From positions 1,903,775 to 1,967,774 of the forward strand of contig CP003096.1 of NCBI GenBank assembly GCA_000233775.1: a stretch of DNA of 64,000 bases, written 5' to 3'. A program made the position numbers and the translations under genes. This document shows, piece after piece, positions 1 to 9,104 of the stretch. Source of the stretch: Thermovirga lienii DSM 17291. Lineage in GTDB: Bacteria; Synergistota; Synergistia; Synergistales; Thermovirgaceae. The notes under the pieces are model-generated. The model saw nothing but the letters and a program-made list of their open reading frames with translations, was not told the DNA's origin and ran no database searches. Position 1 is the first letter of the stretch. Each line of letters opens with the position of its first letter.

Positions 1-925
1 CAAGGCCTACCAAATTCATGGTTTTGGTCAGCATCCCCTTTAACCCAGCTATATTGTTAGCGGAAGCCATTCTCGAAATCGCAGGAAACATTACAGTCGC
101 TACCGACATCACGAATATGCCCTGGTTAAAGCCATTAAGCCGGCTTGCATAATTAAGGGCAGATATCCCCCCCACCACTATCCGGGAAGCCAGGGTCCTG
201 TCGACCAAAACGTTGATCTGGCTTACAGAGACTCCAAAAACGACCGGCAGCGCAAGAAGGACCATCTTTCTTATGTTGGGGTCCGACTTATCAAGGGTCA
301 GGCAATAGCGGTAGCCTTTTTTGTAGGCAAAGGGCAGAAGAAAAAAAAGCTGAGACGCAGCAGCCAGGACAAGGCCAAGGGGCAGGAAAATGTTTTTTGT
401 CCATGCGCTCAAGGTTATGGAGGCGATAACTATTATGTTGTATGGAAAGCCAATGAGGGCAGGCGGAATAAAGTCGTTTCGTATCTGGAGGAAACTTTTG
501 AATATGTAAGTTACACCAGTAAAAAACACTGCCGCAATGCTTAACCTGGTAAAAAATACAGCCAAACGCAAGGTCTCACCGCTAAAACCAGAGGCAAATA
601 GCTTAACAATAGGAACAGTGAAAGTGAGTCCTATTACAACTACAATAAAAGCAAAAAGGAGGATAAAATTAACTAGATTGTTTGAGAACCTAAAAGCTTC
701 CTCTTCTCCTCTTTCCCTTTCAACCCTAGTAAAGATGGGAATATAGCTTGTAGAAAGCGCTGCTCCTACAAAGGCAAAGATGACCGCAGGGATAGTGATG
801 GAAATCAAATAAGCATCGCTTACATCTGAGGCCCCATAGAAATAGGACAACACGATCTCCCTTAAAAAGCCTAAGAACTTAGATGCGGTGCTTATCACTG
901 TAAGCCAGATAATAAATTTTTTCAT
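1..925 (-). CDS. murJ: MurJ/MviN-type lipid II flippase, C-terminus beyond window edge
   Basis: The minus strand is open from an ATG at 925 to the window edge, giving 308 residues of a protein that is usually about 500 residues. The N-terminus has the family's FLREIVLSYFYGASDVSDAY-type signature just after a first hydrophobic segment, followed by alternating membrane helices. A later segment (NYASRLNGFNQGIF, then ATVMFPAISRMA) matches the conserved middle of MurJ. MurJ-family proteins flip lipid-linked peptidoglycan precursors across the inner membrane. The other MOP flippases (Wzx) are less likely because the N-terminal signature is MurJ-like. Its 3' end lies outside the window. Confidence 0.85.
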   Translation of the reverse strand, partial: MKKFIIWLTVISTASKFLGFLREIVLSYFYGASDVSDAYLISITIPAVIFAFVGAALSTSYIPIFTRVERERGEEEAFRFSNNLVNFILLFAFIVVVIGLTFTVPIVKLFASGFSGETLRLAVFFTRLSIAAVFFTGVTYIFKSFLQIRNDFIPPALIGFPYNIIVIASITLSAWTKNIFLPLGLVLAAASQLFFLLPFAYKKGYRYCLTLDKSDPNIRKMVLLALPVVFGVSVSQINVLVDRTLASRIVVGGISALNYASRLNGFNQGIFVMSVATVMFPAISRMASANNIAGLKGMLTKTMNLVGL

Positions 926-1031
926 GATCTGCTATTTATACGCCCTTCTTTTTGTGCTTATCTTTGCTGTTTGCACATGCGCTCCCATTCTAAATACTTA
1001 CCCCTATAAGGTCAATGAAGGCCAACATGAT

Positions 1032-1060
1032 CTATAGGCCGTCTTTAAGACGGCCTATAG
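1032..1060. repeat. Perfect 12-bp inverted repeat (hairpin) after the sigma-like gene
   Basis: Arms 1032-1043 and 1049-1060 are perfect complements around a 5-nt loop (TTTAA). It lies 4 nt past the stop of the sigma-like gene on the minus strand, where a terminator is expected. Neither strand has a clear T-run after the stem, so it may be a pause, processing or weak termination site. Confidence 0.6.
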
Positions 1061-1064
1061 AGTG

Positions 1065-1550
1065 CTACTCCTCGTTCAAGGCTTCCTTTATCTTTTCCTT
1101 CATTATCTTCATCTTCTTGCTTATTGCCTGTTGGGTCATCCCAAGGATCTCCCCTATCTGCTGTTGTGTCTTTCCTGCAAGAAAGTGTCTTAATATCTCC
1201 ACATCTTTCTTTAGGATATTCTCAAGGAACATTCGAAAATCCACGATTTCAAAGTCACTTATTGCTCTTGGGTCCGATATATTTTCGAACTCTTCCTTGA
1301 AGTCGTATTTCGATTCCTCCCTATATTTCCAAAGCTTTCTGGCCTTGGATCTCATCATTCCGGGCAGGCGCTTTTTGACATAATCCATAAGCTCCCCTGT
1401 CTTCTTAATCTTTTCCTGCGTTCTGCCCTTCAAAAGCTCCAATAAAGCCAAATGCCCTTCCTGAACAAGGTCCTCGAAGTCCTCACGCGAATTGGCATAC
1501 CTCCTTGCCGTCGCAATGATCAACTTACTGAAGTCCTTATTCATCTTCAT
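1065..1550 (-). CDS. Small sigma-70-like factor / HTH protein
   Basis: A 161-residue protein. Residues about 27-42 (EDLVQEGHLALLELLKG) resemble sigma region 2, the core-binding part. Residues about 127-155 (KTQQQIGEILGMTQQAISKKM) form a region-4-like helix-turn-helix. The linker is short and region 3 is absent, as in ECF-like or SigH-like factors. The start is the ATG at 1550, with AAGGAGG about 14 nt upstream. No anti-sigma gene is adjacent. The IS256-family element ends 22 bp upstream, so the native promoter has probably been separated from the gene. It could also be a phage-type sigma-like activator; which promoters it reads cannot be told from sequence. Confidence 0.65.
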   Translation of the reverse strand: MKMNKDFSKLIIATARRYANSREDFEDLVQEGHLALLELLKGRTQEKIKKTGELMDYVKKRLPGMMRSKARKLWKYREESKYDFKEEFENISDPRAISDFEIVDFRMFLENILKKDVEILRHFLAGKTQQQIGEILGMTQQAISKKMKIMKEKIKEALNEE

Positions 1551-1572
1551 GATAACTAAGCTTTACCTCCTT

Positions 1573-2969
1573 GGTCAAGTCCTATATTTTGTGTAAATTT
1601 GTTTTGGTCTCTGGTAATGGTCTTATGCATTTTTCTTATTTTTTGTTAAAGGCAATAGATTTTAGGGCTTGATCTAGATTGCTGTTGTGAAAGATATTCA
1701 TAGTACTCATCCATATCAAGGTACTTCCTTCCACCAGCCCACTTGTTGTCTATCTCAAGAAGAACTGCGCCAAGCAACCTTACTGCCGATTCCCTGCTTG
1801 GAAATATCCGTATAACCCTCTCCCTACGCCTTATCTCCTCATTCAATCTCTCCACACTGTTGGTCGTCCTCAGACGCTTACGATACTTCTCCGGCAAAGA
1901 CAATATCGCCACAGCATCGTCAAATCCCTCTTCCAAAATCCTCATCGCCTTAGGAGCTTTTTCTTCGTATTCCTCTAAAACCCTCATCAACAACATCCTG
2001 GCTGTCCCCATATCCGGAGCATGCAAAATAGCCTGTATCCGAGTCTTGAGCTCCCCCTGAAGACCCTTAGGTGAAGCAGATAGTATGTTCCGTATAAAAT
2101 GAGTTTGACACCTCTGCCAGCTTGACCCCTGAAAATTTCTCCTCAAAGCCTTTACTAATCCCTTGTGGTCGTCAGATACCACTAAATCCACACCTCTTAA
2201 ACCTCTATCTTTCAACCAACCGAAAAAATCCCCCCAGCTCTCCTCTGATTCGCTATCTCCTACCACAAACCCCAAAACTTCTCGTATACCTTCTCTGTTC
2301 ACACCCACACATATAAGCATGCTCCTATGTAAGACCCTGTTTTCTTCCCTCACCCTTATAACCAATGCATCTACAATCAGAAAGGGATACTCCTTATCCT
2401 TCAAAGACCTATCTCTCCACGCTTCTATAACTGGATCCAGCCTCCTGCATAATTCCGACACCAATGACTTGGATATCCTTACTCCACATAACTCCTCGGT
2501 TATCTCAGATACCTTACGGGTTGATACCCCATTTACTACCATCTCCATCAAAGCCAAAATAAAGGCCTGTTCGCTCCTCTGATATCTGCTGAAAAGCTCC
2601 GTAGAAAACTTGCCATTACGAAGCCTGGGCACCCTCAAAACAAGGCTCCCTACTCTCGTCGTAAGCCTGTGCGGGTATGTTCCGTTGCGATACCCTCGTC
2701 TTTCCTCTGTCCGCTCGTAAGCCTCTGCTCTCAATTGTTCCGTTGCCTGGGCTTGAAGAACTTGATTCAATACCGACTCCAATAACTTAGATACTCCAGA
2801 ATCCTTACTGTCCGACAAAAATAACTGATGCAGTAATTCTGAGTCGATGGTAATATTGTACTGAGCCATTGCAAGGTCACCTCCGGTTTGGGTTTGTTTT
2901 TCCGCTTACCATTTTAAACCAGAGACCTTGCCTTGGCTCTTAATTTTACACAATTATATGGACGTAACT
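1573..2969 (-). mobile_element. IS256-family insertion sequence, copy 1
   Basis: The element is 1397 bp. Its ends were set by comparison with the second copy at 33041-34437. The left end GGTCAAGTCCTATATTTTGTG and the reverse complement of the right end (AGTTACGTCCATATAATTGTG) are imperfect inverted repeats. It holds one transposase gene. The two copies differ at about seven positions that I can see. Flanking 9-mers (TACCTCCTT on the left, CTCATATAC on the right) do not match, so this copy has no target duplication, unlike copy 2. Confidence 0.9.
1646..2869 (-). CDS. IS256-family (Mutator-type) transposase
   Basis: A 407-residue DDE transposase. Likely catalytic residues are Asp167 (FLIVDAL), Asp233/234 (VVSDDHKG) and Glu340 (NSVERLNEE). 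The C-x2-H signature of the family is seen at Cys254 and His257 (WQRCQTHF). Length and motif spacing fit an intact IS256-family enzyme. The protein is identical to that of the second copy in this window, so nucleotide differences within the gene are silent. It fills most of the element and has no passenger gene. Confidence 0.95.
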   Translation of the reverse strand: MAQYNITIDSELLHQLFLSDSKDSGVSKLLESVLNQVLQAQATEQLRAEAYERTEERRGYRNGTYPHRLTTRVGSLVLRVPRLRNGKFSTELFSRYQRSEQAFILALMEMVVNGVSTRKVSEITEELCGVRISKSLVSELCRRLDPVIEAWRDRSLKDKEYPFLIVDALVIRVREENRVLHRSMLICVGVNREGIREVLGFVVGDSESEESWGDFFGWLKDRGLRGVDLVVSDDHKGLVKALRRNFQGSSWQRCQTHFIRNILSASPKGLQGELKTRIQAILHAPDMGTARMLLMRVLEEYEEKAPKAMRILEEGFDDAVAILSLPEKYRKRLRTTNSVERLNEEIRRRERVIRIFPSRESAVRLLGAVLLEIDNKWAGGRKYLDMDEYYEYLSQQQSRSSPKIYCL

Positions 2970-3239
2970 CTCATATACTTTTAGCTCCTCATTTCTCATT
3001 TATTTATAAAAATTGTCGACAGACAACTTTCTGGTTATTTTGTTGATTCTATAATACAAAAAAGTCTTTTGCAAGCTCAGCTCTAGCTGTTGTAACCGGA
3101 CAATGATATTGTCACCCTGTAAGGGGACAGAAAAAATGTCACCATGAGGAAGAGTAACTTTTTGAGCGAGCACTAAATAGAGAGGCTTAAGAGCGAGAGT
3201 GAGGTAAAGAGGTATAGCAGCGCTGGCGCATGGGAACAG

Positions 3240-4105
3240 GGGAAGCAAATCTAAACATGCTACTCCGAAAGAGATAAAAGAGGTTATAGTCAGGTTTGCT
3301 ATGAGCAAATACCATGGTGCTAGTTACCAGCACATGTGGGAGCTTTTGGACGAACATGAGAGCATATCTATACCATCCAAAACCATAGGCCGTATTCGCA
3401 AAGAAGCTTCAATACCGCACAGGCATACCCATAAGGCATCAAGGAATAGGCGTCCAGGGGACGTATGCCCCAGGAGGGCATGCTCGTACAATGTGATGCC
3501 AGCCTCCATGAGTGGCTTGAGTGCAGATACTCCAGGTTGTGCCTTCATGGAGCCATAGATGATGCCACAGGTAAGGTCCTTAGTCTATATTTCAGGCCTA
3601 ATGAGGACTTATTGGGTTACCTGTACATTTTAACACAAATGGATTTGTAAATAGGCTCAACGCTCGTTTCGCTGTTGAAGCAGATGACAAAGACCCTGCC
3701 TTCAAGGTCGCACCTAATAAGAATTCATTGAATAACACCAAATGACTAGGAAAGCATCCAAAGGCTCCACCATATCTTTCGAAGGAAATATTTATCAGCT
3801 GCCATATCATAGAAGTTCTGTAATGCCTTTGAAACCCAGGAGTACCGTCTATGCTACAAGCATTTGATGGCTCCCTGGGCGCCATGTATGGTGACGATTA
3901 TTTCAGGTTAAGACTCCTAACTGATACCAATATCAACAATGTCCCTTCCAACAAGGAGGCAAAACCGAAAGGGCCACAAGCCTCTTATAGACCTTCCCTG
4001 GCGCAAAACCCTTATAACAAAAAAGAAAGCGCCAAAAGAAAATACGAAGACTATAAGGGATATTTCATAGATGACGAATGGAGAAAGATATATGCTGCAT
4101 ATTAA
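3240..4105 (+). pseudogene. ISNCY-family transposase remnant, frameshifted and internally deleted
   Basis: Three frames carry pieces of one transposase in the correct order. 3240-3460 encodes an N-terminal part (ATPKEIKEVIVRFAMSKYHG, then SIPSKTIGRIRKEA). 3465-3650 encodes the catalytic-core start with MLVQCDASLHEWLE and HGAIDDATGKVLSLYF. About 3640-3720 encodes a later piece (NRLNARFAVEADDKDPAF), and 3851-4105 encodes the C-terminal domain (LQAFDGSLGAMYGD). The stretch between the second and third pieces is far too short, so part of the catalytic core is deleted. It cannot make an active enzyme. Confidence 0.7.
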
Positions 4106-4144
4106 CTAATCAAAGAGTCTTTAAACACCTTAAAACAGAAAAAA

Positions 4145-4189
4145 CTAGTCCTGCCCTAAATCTCAAAAACACAACCAAGGCAGGACTAG
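4145..4189. repeat. 11-bp inverted repeat near the right end of the decayed element
   Basis: CTAGTCCTGCC at 4145-4155 is the exact complement of 4179-4189, with a 23-nt AT-rich spacer. It follows the transposase remnant and may be a terminator relic or subterminal structure. No T-run follows. Confidence 0.45.
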
Positions 4190-4365
4190 ATAACATTACC
4201 AAAAATATCCTAAAAAGGAGACATTTTCACTGTCCGTTGGCAGTTTCATCCTTTTATAGTTTGTACATGGGTCTTGTTTTCACTCCATCTATTTCGGAAG
4301 CTTCCACACTTCTTGCAATTTAGTGTATTTAATTTATGGACATATAGCTAACTAAAGCATCTAAA

Positions 4366-6084
4366 TTAATCTTTACGCCATAGATATGTCGCAAAAATTA
4401 CAAATAACATTTCAACAAATAATGCAAAAATAGTTACCCATGTCCAAATTGGAATCCCCAAAGCAGAACGGGCATTCCAACTCTCTGGGGCGTACCATGG
4501 AACCATTAGAGCAATAACTATTACAAGGCCAAACCAGAACGTTTTTGATTGCGCAGGGAGCATGTATTTTATTTCGCCATTTCTTGTATCCTCTATCGTT
4601 GCATACTTAAGAATTCCCTTAGCTCTTTCTGTTTCCTGATTTTCCCCAGTAATGTAGCTTCCTACTATTACTATTAATGAATTTATTGCAAATCCCACCA
4701 AACCAGCATGTATCCCATACACCTTAGAATGTCCTGTCAATGTAAGTACGACTGCAGCACTACCTCCGATGAGCATACCTGCTATAGTAGGATTTTTCTT
4801 TATTCTAGGAAGATAGAGGCTAAAAACTAGAACTGAAGTAGCTTGAAGTAATAATTCGAATTTTATTTCTGTCCAACGCCATATTGTAATTGACGGGTTG
4901 AAAGCTAATATAAGAGCTAATACTAATAGGATACATATACTTATCCTGCTTACAGCAATAACTTTATCATCCGGAGCATCTGGGTTTATAAATCTTTTGT
5001 ACAATTCTTTTGATAGAATCATAGAGAGCACCATTACTGTAGCTCCAGCTGTGGAAAGAGTCGCCATAATTACTCCTAGGTTTATGATAGAGCCTAGTGT
5101 ATACCCCCCAGGGAAAGAAAGGGCTAATGCTCCTACTAGGTAAGGAACAAGCTTTTCAGATTCCAACTTAGAAAGGTTTGGGAATATTCCAACTCCGAAC
5201 ATTCCAATTAGCCATAAGACTAATGCAGCAAAGAGAAAAACTGGCGCTTTTAACCTAAAAGTCTTTTTAAGGTTATCTATATCACGTGCACCCATATAAA
5301 ATTGGAGCACATGTGGGTACGTAGGCAGACCTAACAGTATTAGTATGATAGTACTATACCAGGTAACCATAGTAGCTGTAGATGGTATAGCTAGCTTCTT
5401 AGGAGCCACCTGCCAAGCAATGTTAATACTATTACCAAATCCTCCTAGTATTTCGATGAGAACAAGCATCACAAACAAAGAAAAAATCATTACTGCCCCT
5501 TGGATAGCTGCTGTCAATGCCGTCCCCCTAAACCCACCTAAGCCCACGTAAATGAGAATAACAATTGCAAAGGTTATTACAATCAATTGATACGGCAACA
5601 CACCTCCAGATGCCACTTCGCCTAGGTAACCCATCGCAAAAAACTGCTCTGCAAACTGAACAAAAGTACCCCATGCCATAAAAATTAGGGCAATCAATGC
5701 TACTAACTTAGAGTTAAATCTATGTTCAATATAATCAAACGGAGACACATATCCCCATTTTTTCCCTAGGTTTATAATTGGTGGTGCCACTATAAGAGCT
5801 CCTATTAATGCAGCAACCATAAACTGGGGATATACTAAAAACCAGGCTCCCGACCTATAAGTCTTTGCTGCATAACCCAAAAAGGAGTTTCCGCTATATG
5901 CATCGGCAAATAGAGCAAGAGCTAAAACCATAAATCCTAAGCTCTTACCTGCAGCAAAAAAGTCATCTATAGTAGTGCCTACTCTTTTTTTGTACGAATA
6001 CCATCCTGCAAATACCATCCCTACAAGAGCCAAAACAACCAAAACCACCATTTGCAATCCGAAAGACACCATTTTGGGCTCCAT
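4366..6084 (-). CDS. Sodium:solute symporter (SSS family)
   Basis: A 572-residue integral membrane protein with about 13 hydrophobic segments. It has the SSS family pattern, including an early DDFFAAGKSLGFMVLALALFA-type segment and GGFRGTALTAAIQGAVM near residue 185. Family members import organic acids, sugars, amino acids or vitamins with Na+. The start at 6084 has GGAGG 10 nt upstream and lies 2 nt from the stop of the small hydratase subunit, so it is the last gene of the operon. Context suggests it imports the branched dicarboxylic acid that the operon degrades. The substrate is inferred from neighbours only. Confidence 0.88.
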   Translation of the reverse strand: MEPKMVSFGLQMVVLVVLALVGMVFAGWYSYKKRVGTTIDDFFAAGKSLGFMVLALALFADAYSGNSFLGYAAKTYRSGAWFLVYPQFMVAALIGALIVAPPIINLGKKWGYVSPFDYIEHRFNSKLVALIALIFMAWGTFVQFAEQFFAMGYLGEVASGGVLPYQLIVITFAIVILIYVGLGGFRGTALTAAIQGAVMIFSLFVMLVLIEILGGFGNSINIAWQVAPKKLAIPSTATMVTWYSTIILILLGLPTYPHVLQFYMGARDIDNLKKTFRLKAPVFLFAALVLWLIGMFGVGIFPNLSKLESEKLVPYLVGALALSFPGGYTLGSIINLGVIMATLSTAGATVMVLSMILSKELYKRFINPDAPDDKVIAVSRISICILLVLALILAFNPSITIWRWTEIKFELLLQATSVLVFSLYLPRIKKNPTIAGMLIGGSAAVVLTLTGHSKVYGIHAGLVGFAINSLIVIVGSYITGENQETERAKGILKYATIEDTRNGEIKYMLPAQSKTFWFGLVIVIALMVPWYAPESWNARSALGIPIWTWVTIFALFVEMLFVIFATYLWRKD

Positions 6085-6086
6085 GA

Positions 6087-6596
6087 CTAAGGCCTCCTTT
6101 TATGTTTATTAACTTGAGATTTGACAAAATTCACTAATCCTCCCATTCCTACTAGCTCTTCTAAAAACTCTGGATAGGGGTCAAAGTAATAATTTTTATC
6201 GTCATGTAAAACATTGATAACTCCTTTTTGCGTGTCTATCTCAACTTCTGTCCTCTCAAGCACATTTTCGACAACCTCCGGAGATACAAATATTGGAAGC
6301 CCTATGTTAATAGAATTCCTAAGAAATATTCTTGCGAAAGATTTTGCAACTATTGCAGAAACACCAGCTGCTTTTAGAACTCGTGGTGCTTGTTCTCTTG
6401 ACGATCCACACCCAAAATTTTCCCCTGCAACAAGGATGGTTCCAGGAGTTATTTTTTCCCTTAACACTTCACCTAAGTCTTCAAAAACATGTTCTTTTAG
6501 CTCATCTATCTCTGTTATTTGCAAGTATCTTCCTGGAATTATCAAATCGGTGTCTATGTTATCCCCAATTTTGACAACTTTCCCTCTAATCAGCAT
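6087..6596 (-). CDS. Aconitase-family hydratase, small (swivel) subunit, LeuD/DmdB-like
   Basis: A 169-residue swivel-domain protein. It has the N-terminal NIDTDLIIPGRYL motif (residues 13-25) and the substrate-binding loop GCGSSREQA (residues 62-70) of isopropylmalate, methylcitraconate and dimethylmaleate hydratase small subunits. It pairs with the large subunit encoded 10 bp upstream; the active site forms between the two. No leuA or leuB is nearby, and the neighbours are lyases and a CoA-transferase, so a catabolic hydratase acting on dimethylmaleate, citraconate or a related acid is more likely than leucine synthesis. The residues around the binding loop do not let me choose the substrate. 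Confidence 0.82.
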   Translation of the reverse strand: MLIRGKVVKIGDNIDTDLIIPGRYLQITEIDELKEHVFEDLGEVLREKITPGTILVAGENFGCGSSREQAPRVLKAAGVSAIVAKSFARIFLRNSINIGLPIFVSPEVVENVLERTEVEIDTQKGVINVLHDDKNYYFDPYPEFLEELVGMGGLVNFVKSQVNKHKRRP

Positions 6597-6606
6597 TTAC
6601 CCCACC

Positions 6607-7869
6607 TCACTCAAGCTCTTCCGGAGACGCTAGATACCCCAAAACAGCGGATGCTGCTGCCACTGCTGGAGATGCCAAAATAACTTTTGCATCTTTTGAT
6701 CCCATCCTCCCTACGAAATTCCTATTTGTAGTGCTTACGGCTACTTCTCCTGGCGCTAAATTTCCCATATGACCGCCAAAACAAGGTCCGCAACTTGGGA
6801 AACCAATAGATGCTCCTGCTTCAATCAGTTTTTCTATAACACCTTCTTTTATAGCCTTTAGATATATTTCATTAGATCCAGGGAAAACAAGAACTCTCAC
6901 TTTTGGATGTATTTTTCGCCCTTCCAATATTTGGGATGCTACTAACAGATCACTATATCGGCCATTTGTACAAGAGCCTATTACAACTTGATTAATCCTG
7001 ATTTTCTCTTTAACATCATCTATGCATCTTGCGTTTCCCGGAGAGTTAGGCATCGCGACCACTGGTCTTAACTCAGACAGATTAATTTCAATCTCTTGTT
7101 TGTAGTCGGCTTCTTCGTCACTTTCATAGACGACATATTTTCTATTTAATCTATTTTCAATATATTTTCTAGTGATCTCATCAAATGCAAAAATGCCCGC
7201 CTTAGCGCCTGCTTCTATTGCCATATTACTTATCGTAAACCTATCATCAATACTCAGATGTTTAAGACCTTCACCTGAAAATTCCAACACATTATATGTC
7301 GCTCCAGAAACACCAATCTCTCCTATTACATGAAGAATAATATCTTTACCCATTACCCATTTTCCTGGTTTGCCTTTAAGGACAACTTTTATACTCTCAG
7401 GAACCTGCAACCATATTTTCCCTAGTACCATTGCGGCAGCCAAGTCTGTTGAGCCCACTCCCGTTGCAAATGCAGCAAGCGCACCATACGTTGTTGTGTG
7501 AGAATCAGCTCCTATAATTAGCTCTCCAGGGGCAACAAACCCTTTTTCATGTATTATTACGTGCTCAATTCCCTCCCCTTCAAGAGAGATAAGATGGAAC
7601 TTTTCTGCAAACTCTCTCATGGCTTTGTGGTTACTGGCAGAAGCTGTGTCTTTTGCGGGATAATAGTGGTCTAACACAATGCCTACTCGCGTAGGGTCAA
7701 AAACTTCTTCAGCTCCAATCTCGTTGTTAAAAACTTCCATTGCTATCGGAAATGTTATATCTGAGCCAAAAGCGAAATCTATATCCGCTAATATGAATTC
7801 CCCGGGTTTAACTTTTTCTTTCTGGGAATGCTTTGCTAAAATTTTTTCAGCAATCGTCATCCCGCTCAT
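6607..7869 (-). CDS. Aconitase-family hydratase, large (Fe-S) subunit, LeuC/DmdA-like
   Basis: About 420 residues from the ATG at 7869, chosen because GGAGGTGAT precedes it at good spacing; upstream in-frame codons lack a ribosome site. It carries the family's cluster-ligand regions GSCTNGR and CGPCFGGH and the DSHTTTYGALAAFATGVGSTDLA block. With the small subunit it forms a [4Fe-4S] hydro-lyase. Such two-subunit enzymes include isopropylmalate isomerase and 2,3-dimethylmaleate hydratase of nicotinate fermenters. Position between a lyase/CoA-transferase group and a symporter points to catabolism of a branched dicarboxylate. The reaction is inferred; the family is clear. Confidence 0.85.
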   Translation of the reverse strand: MSGMTIAEKILAKHSQKEKVKPGEFILADIDFAFGSDITFPIAMEVFNNEIGAEEVFDPTRVGIVLDHYYPAKDTASASNHKAMREFAEKFHLISLEGEGIEHVIIHEKGFVAPGELIIGADSHTTTYGALAAFATGVGSTDLAAAMVLGKIWLQVPESIKVVLKGKPGKWVMGKDIILHVIGEIGVSGATYNVLEFSGEGLKHLSIDDRFTISNMAIEAGAKAGIFAFDEITRKYIENRLNRKYVVYESDEEADYKQEIEINLSELRPVVAMPNSPGNARCIDDVKEKIRINQVVIGSCTNGRYSDLLVASQILEGRKIHPKVRVLVFPGSNEIYLKAIKEGVIEKLIEAGASIGFPSCGPCFGGHMGNLAPGEVAVSTTNRNFVGRMGSKDAKVILASPAVAAASAVLGYLASPEELE

Positions 7870-8183
7870 ATCATCACCTCCACAAAAACTTTTGCGGTAC
7901 CCCTTTGATCCCATTTCTTTAACGTCTTTTTAACAATTTTCTCCTCCAAAATTTTCTTCTGGCATACATCTTTTGACCTGAGCAACTTAACCTTATTTCT
8001 TAGGCAATGTTATCTTTTAATTATCCCCCCCTACATTTCAAATCGACGATTATCAGACGACAGTCGACGGTACTTAGGAGGCAAAAAAATCATCTTCTAC
8101 TCCGAAAATTATCTATACCAAGAAACAGGAATTATATAGCCGCATCCTTATATTAGGTTTACTCGCTCTATACCTGGACAGTA
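7870..8183. other. Intergenic gap inside the catabolic cluster, with a GTCGAC-containing dyad
   Basis: These 314 bp separate the HMGL-like gene from the large hydratase subunit, both on the minus strand. I see no open gene. At 8041-8070 there is a run of related half-sites (AATCGACGAT, then GACGACAGTCGACGG). It shares its GTCGAC core with the candidate operator at 11231. It may hold a second promoter, but no convincing -35/-10 pair stands out. Confidence 0.4.
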
Positions 8184-9104
8184 CTAAGAACAAACACTGC
8201 AAGAAGCTAAGTGACTTATAACGTTGAAACCATACGACTGAAGTTCTCTCGCTATACCTATTACTTTCATAAGGTCCACCCCTGTGATTATTCCCAACTT
8301 GTCAAGAAAGTTAACCAGGTCTTCTGTAGCAAGGTTACCCGCTGCTCCAGGAGCAAAGGGGCAACCTCCAAGTCCTCCAGTTGCCGCATCAAACCTACTG
8401 TATCCTAATTCAAGGGCAACCATCGTATTGGCAAGAGCCATACCTTGAGTATCGTGGAGGTGAAGGAAGAATGGATAGTCTTTATATCTTTGTTTTATCT
8501 TTTTCAAGGTTCTTTTTACTTCTGAGGGGTTTGCAGTACCAATAGTATCTGCCAGCGTCACGTTCTTAATTCCCATCTCCAATATTGCATCAAGCAATTC
8601 TATGACTCTTTCCGGCGGTACTGCTCCACAAAAAGGGCATTCGAATGCAGTGGCTACGGAAACTGCAAGTTCTGTATCTTCAGCTAAATCAGCTATTTTT
8701 TTGAGTTCTTCGAGGGATTCTTTTACACTCCTATTTGTGTTGGCCTTATTATGCGCTTCACTGGCAGAGATTACAAAATTTAGGCTATCAGGATTAACCT
8801 TCAGGGCATTCTCTGCACCTCTCAGATTAGGAACAAGTACATAGCTTTTTATTTTCCCCTTCCATTTTTTGTTAAATTCTTCCATTACTTCTGCAGCGTC
8901 TCTCATTTGTGGTATCGCTTTAGGACTAACAAAAGACGTAACTTCCATACAGCTTATGCCAGTAGAAGCCAACTTGTCTATTATGTTAATTTTTCTCTCT
9001 GTTGGAATAAACTCTTTGACATTTTGAAACCCGTCGCGGGGGCATACTTCCCTAATAATCGCCCTTTTGGGCTTTTTAGGTTCTGCCTCACAGCAACTTT
9101 TCAT
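8184..9104 (-). CDS. HMG-CoA lyase-like acyl-CoA lyase
   Basis: A 306-residue TIM-barrel protein of the HMGL/DRE family. It shows the R-x-CPRDGFQN start motif (residues about 18-28), the metal-binding HLHDTQG segment and the signature loop GGLGGCPFAPGAAGN. Family enzymes cleave 3-hydroxy-3-methylglutaryl-CoA to acetyl-CoA and acetoacetate, or (R)-citramalyl-CoA to acetyl-CoA and pyruvate. Its start overlaps the stop of the CoA-transferase gene by 4 nt (ATGA), so the two are translationally coupled. That pairing fits activation of a 3-hydroxy diacid to its CoA ester followed by cleavage. A citramalyl-CoA or HMG-CoA substrate is the most likely choice. Confidence 0.85.
   Translation of the reverse strand: MKSCCEAEPKKPKRAIIREVCPRDGFQNVKEFIPTERKINIIDKLASTGISCMEVTSFVSPKAIPQMRDAAEVMEEFNKKWKGKIKSYVLVPNLRGAENALKVNPDSLNFVISASEAHNKANTNRSVKESLEELKKIADLAEDTELAVSVATAFECPFCGAVPPERVIELLDAILEMGIKNVTLADTIGTANPSEVKRTLKKIKQRYKDYPFFLHLHDTQGMALANTMVALELGYSRFDAATGGLGGCPFAPGAAGNLATEDLVNFLDKLGIITGVDLMKVIGIARELQSYGFNVISHLASCSVCS

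Larger units (their letters stand above)
3098..4235 (+). mobile_element. Decayed ISNCY-type insertion sequence
   Basis: A terminal motif at 3125-3143 (GGACAGAAAAAATGTCACC) is matched at 16 of 19 positions by the reverse complement of 4217-4235. A further copy of the same motif type lies at 3098-3116 (GGACAATGATATTGTCACC), so the left end carries a doubled end sequence. Between the ends are broken pieces of an ISNCY-type transposase. The element starts about 130 bp from IS256 copy 1, so this is an insertion-prone spot at the end of the catabolic cluster. Confidence 0.65.

Noticed and set aside
1573-1578. Hybrid promoter from the outward TTGACC at the IS tip
   Set aside because: With a 17-nt spacer the -10 would fall on TTATCA at the start codon of the sigma-like gene, leaving no leader; at copy 2 the matching -10 is also poor.
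3000-3308. 102-codon frame on the minus strand
   Set aside because: It runs through the left ends of the decayed insertion sequence and has no homology-like pattern or ribosome site.
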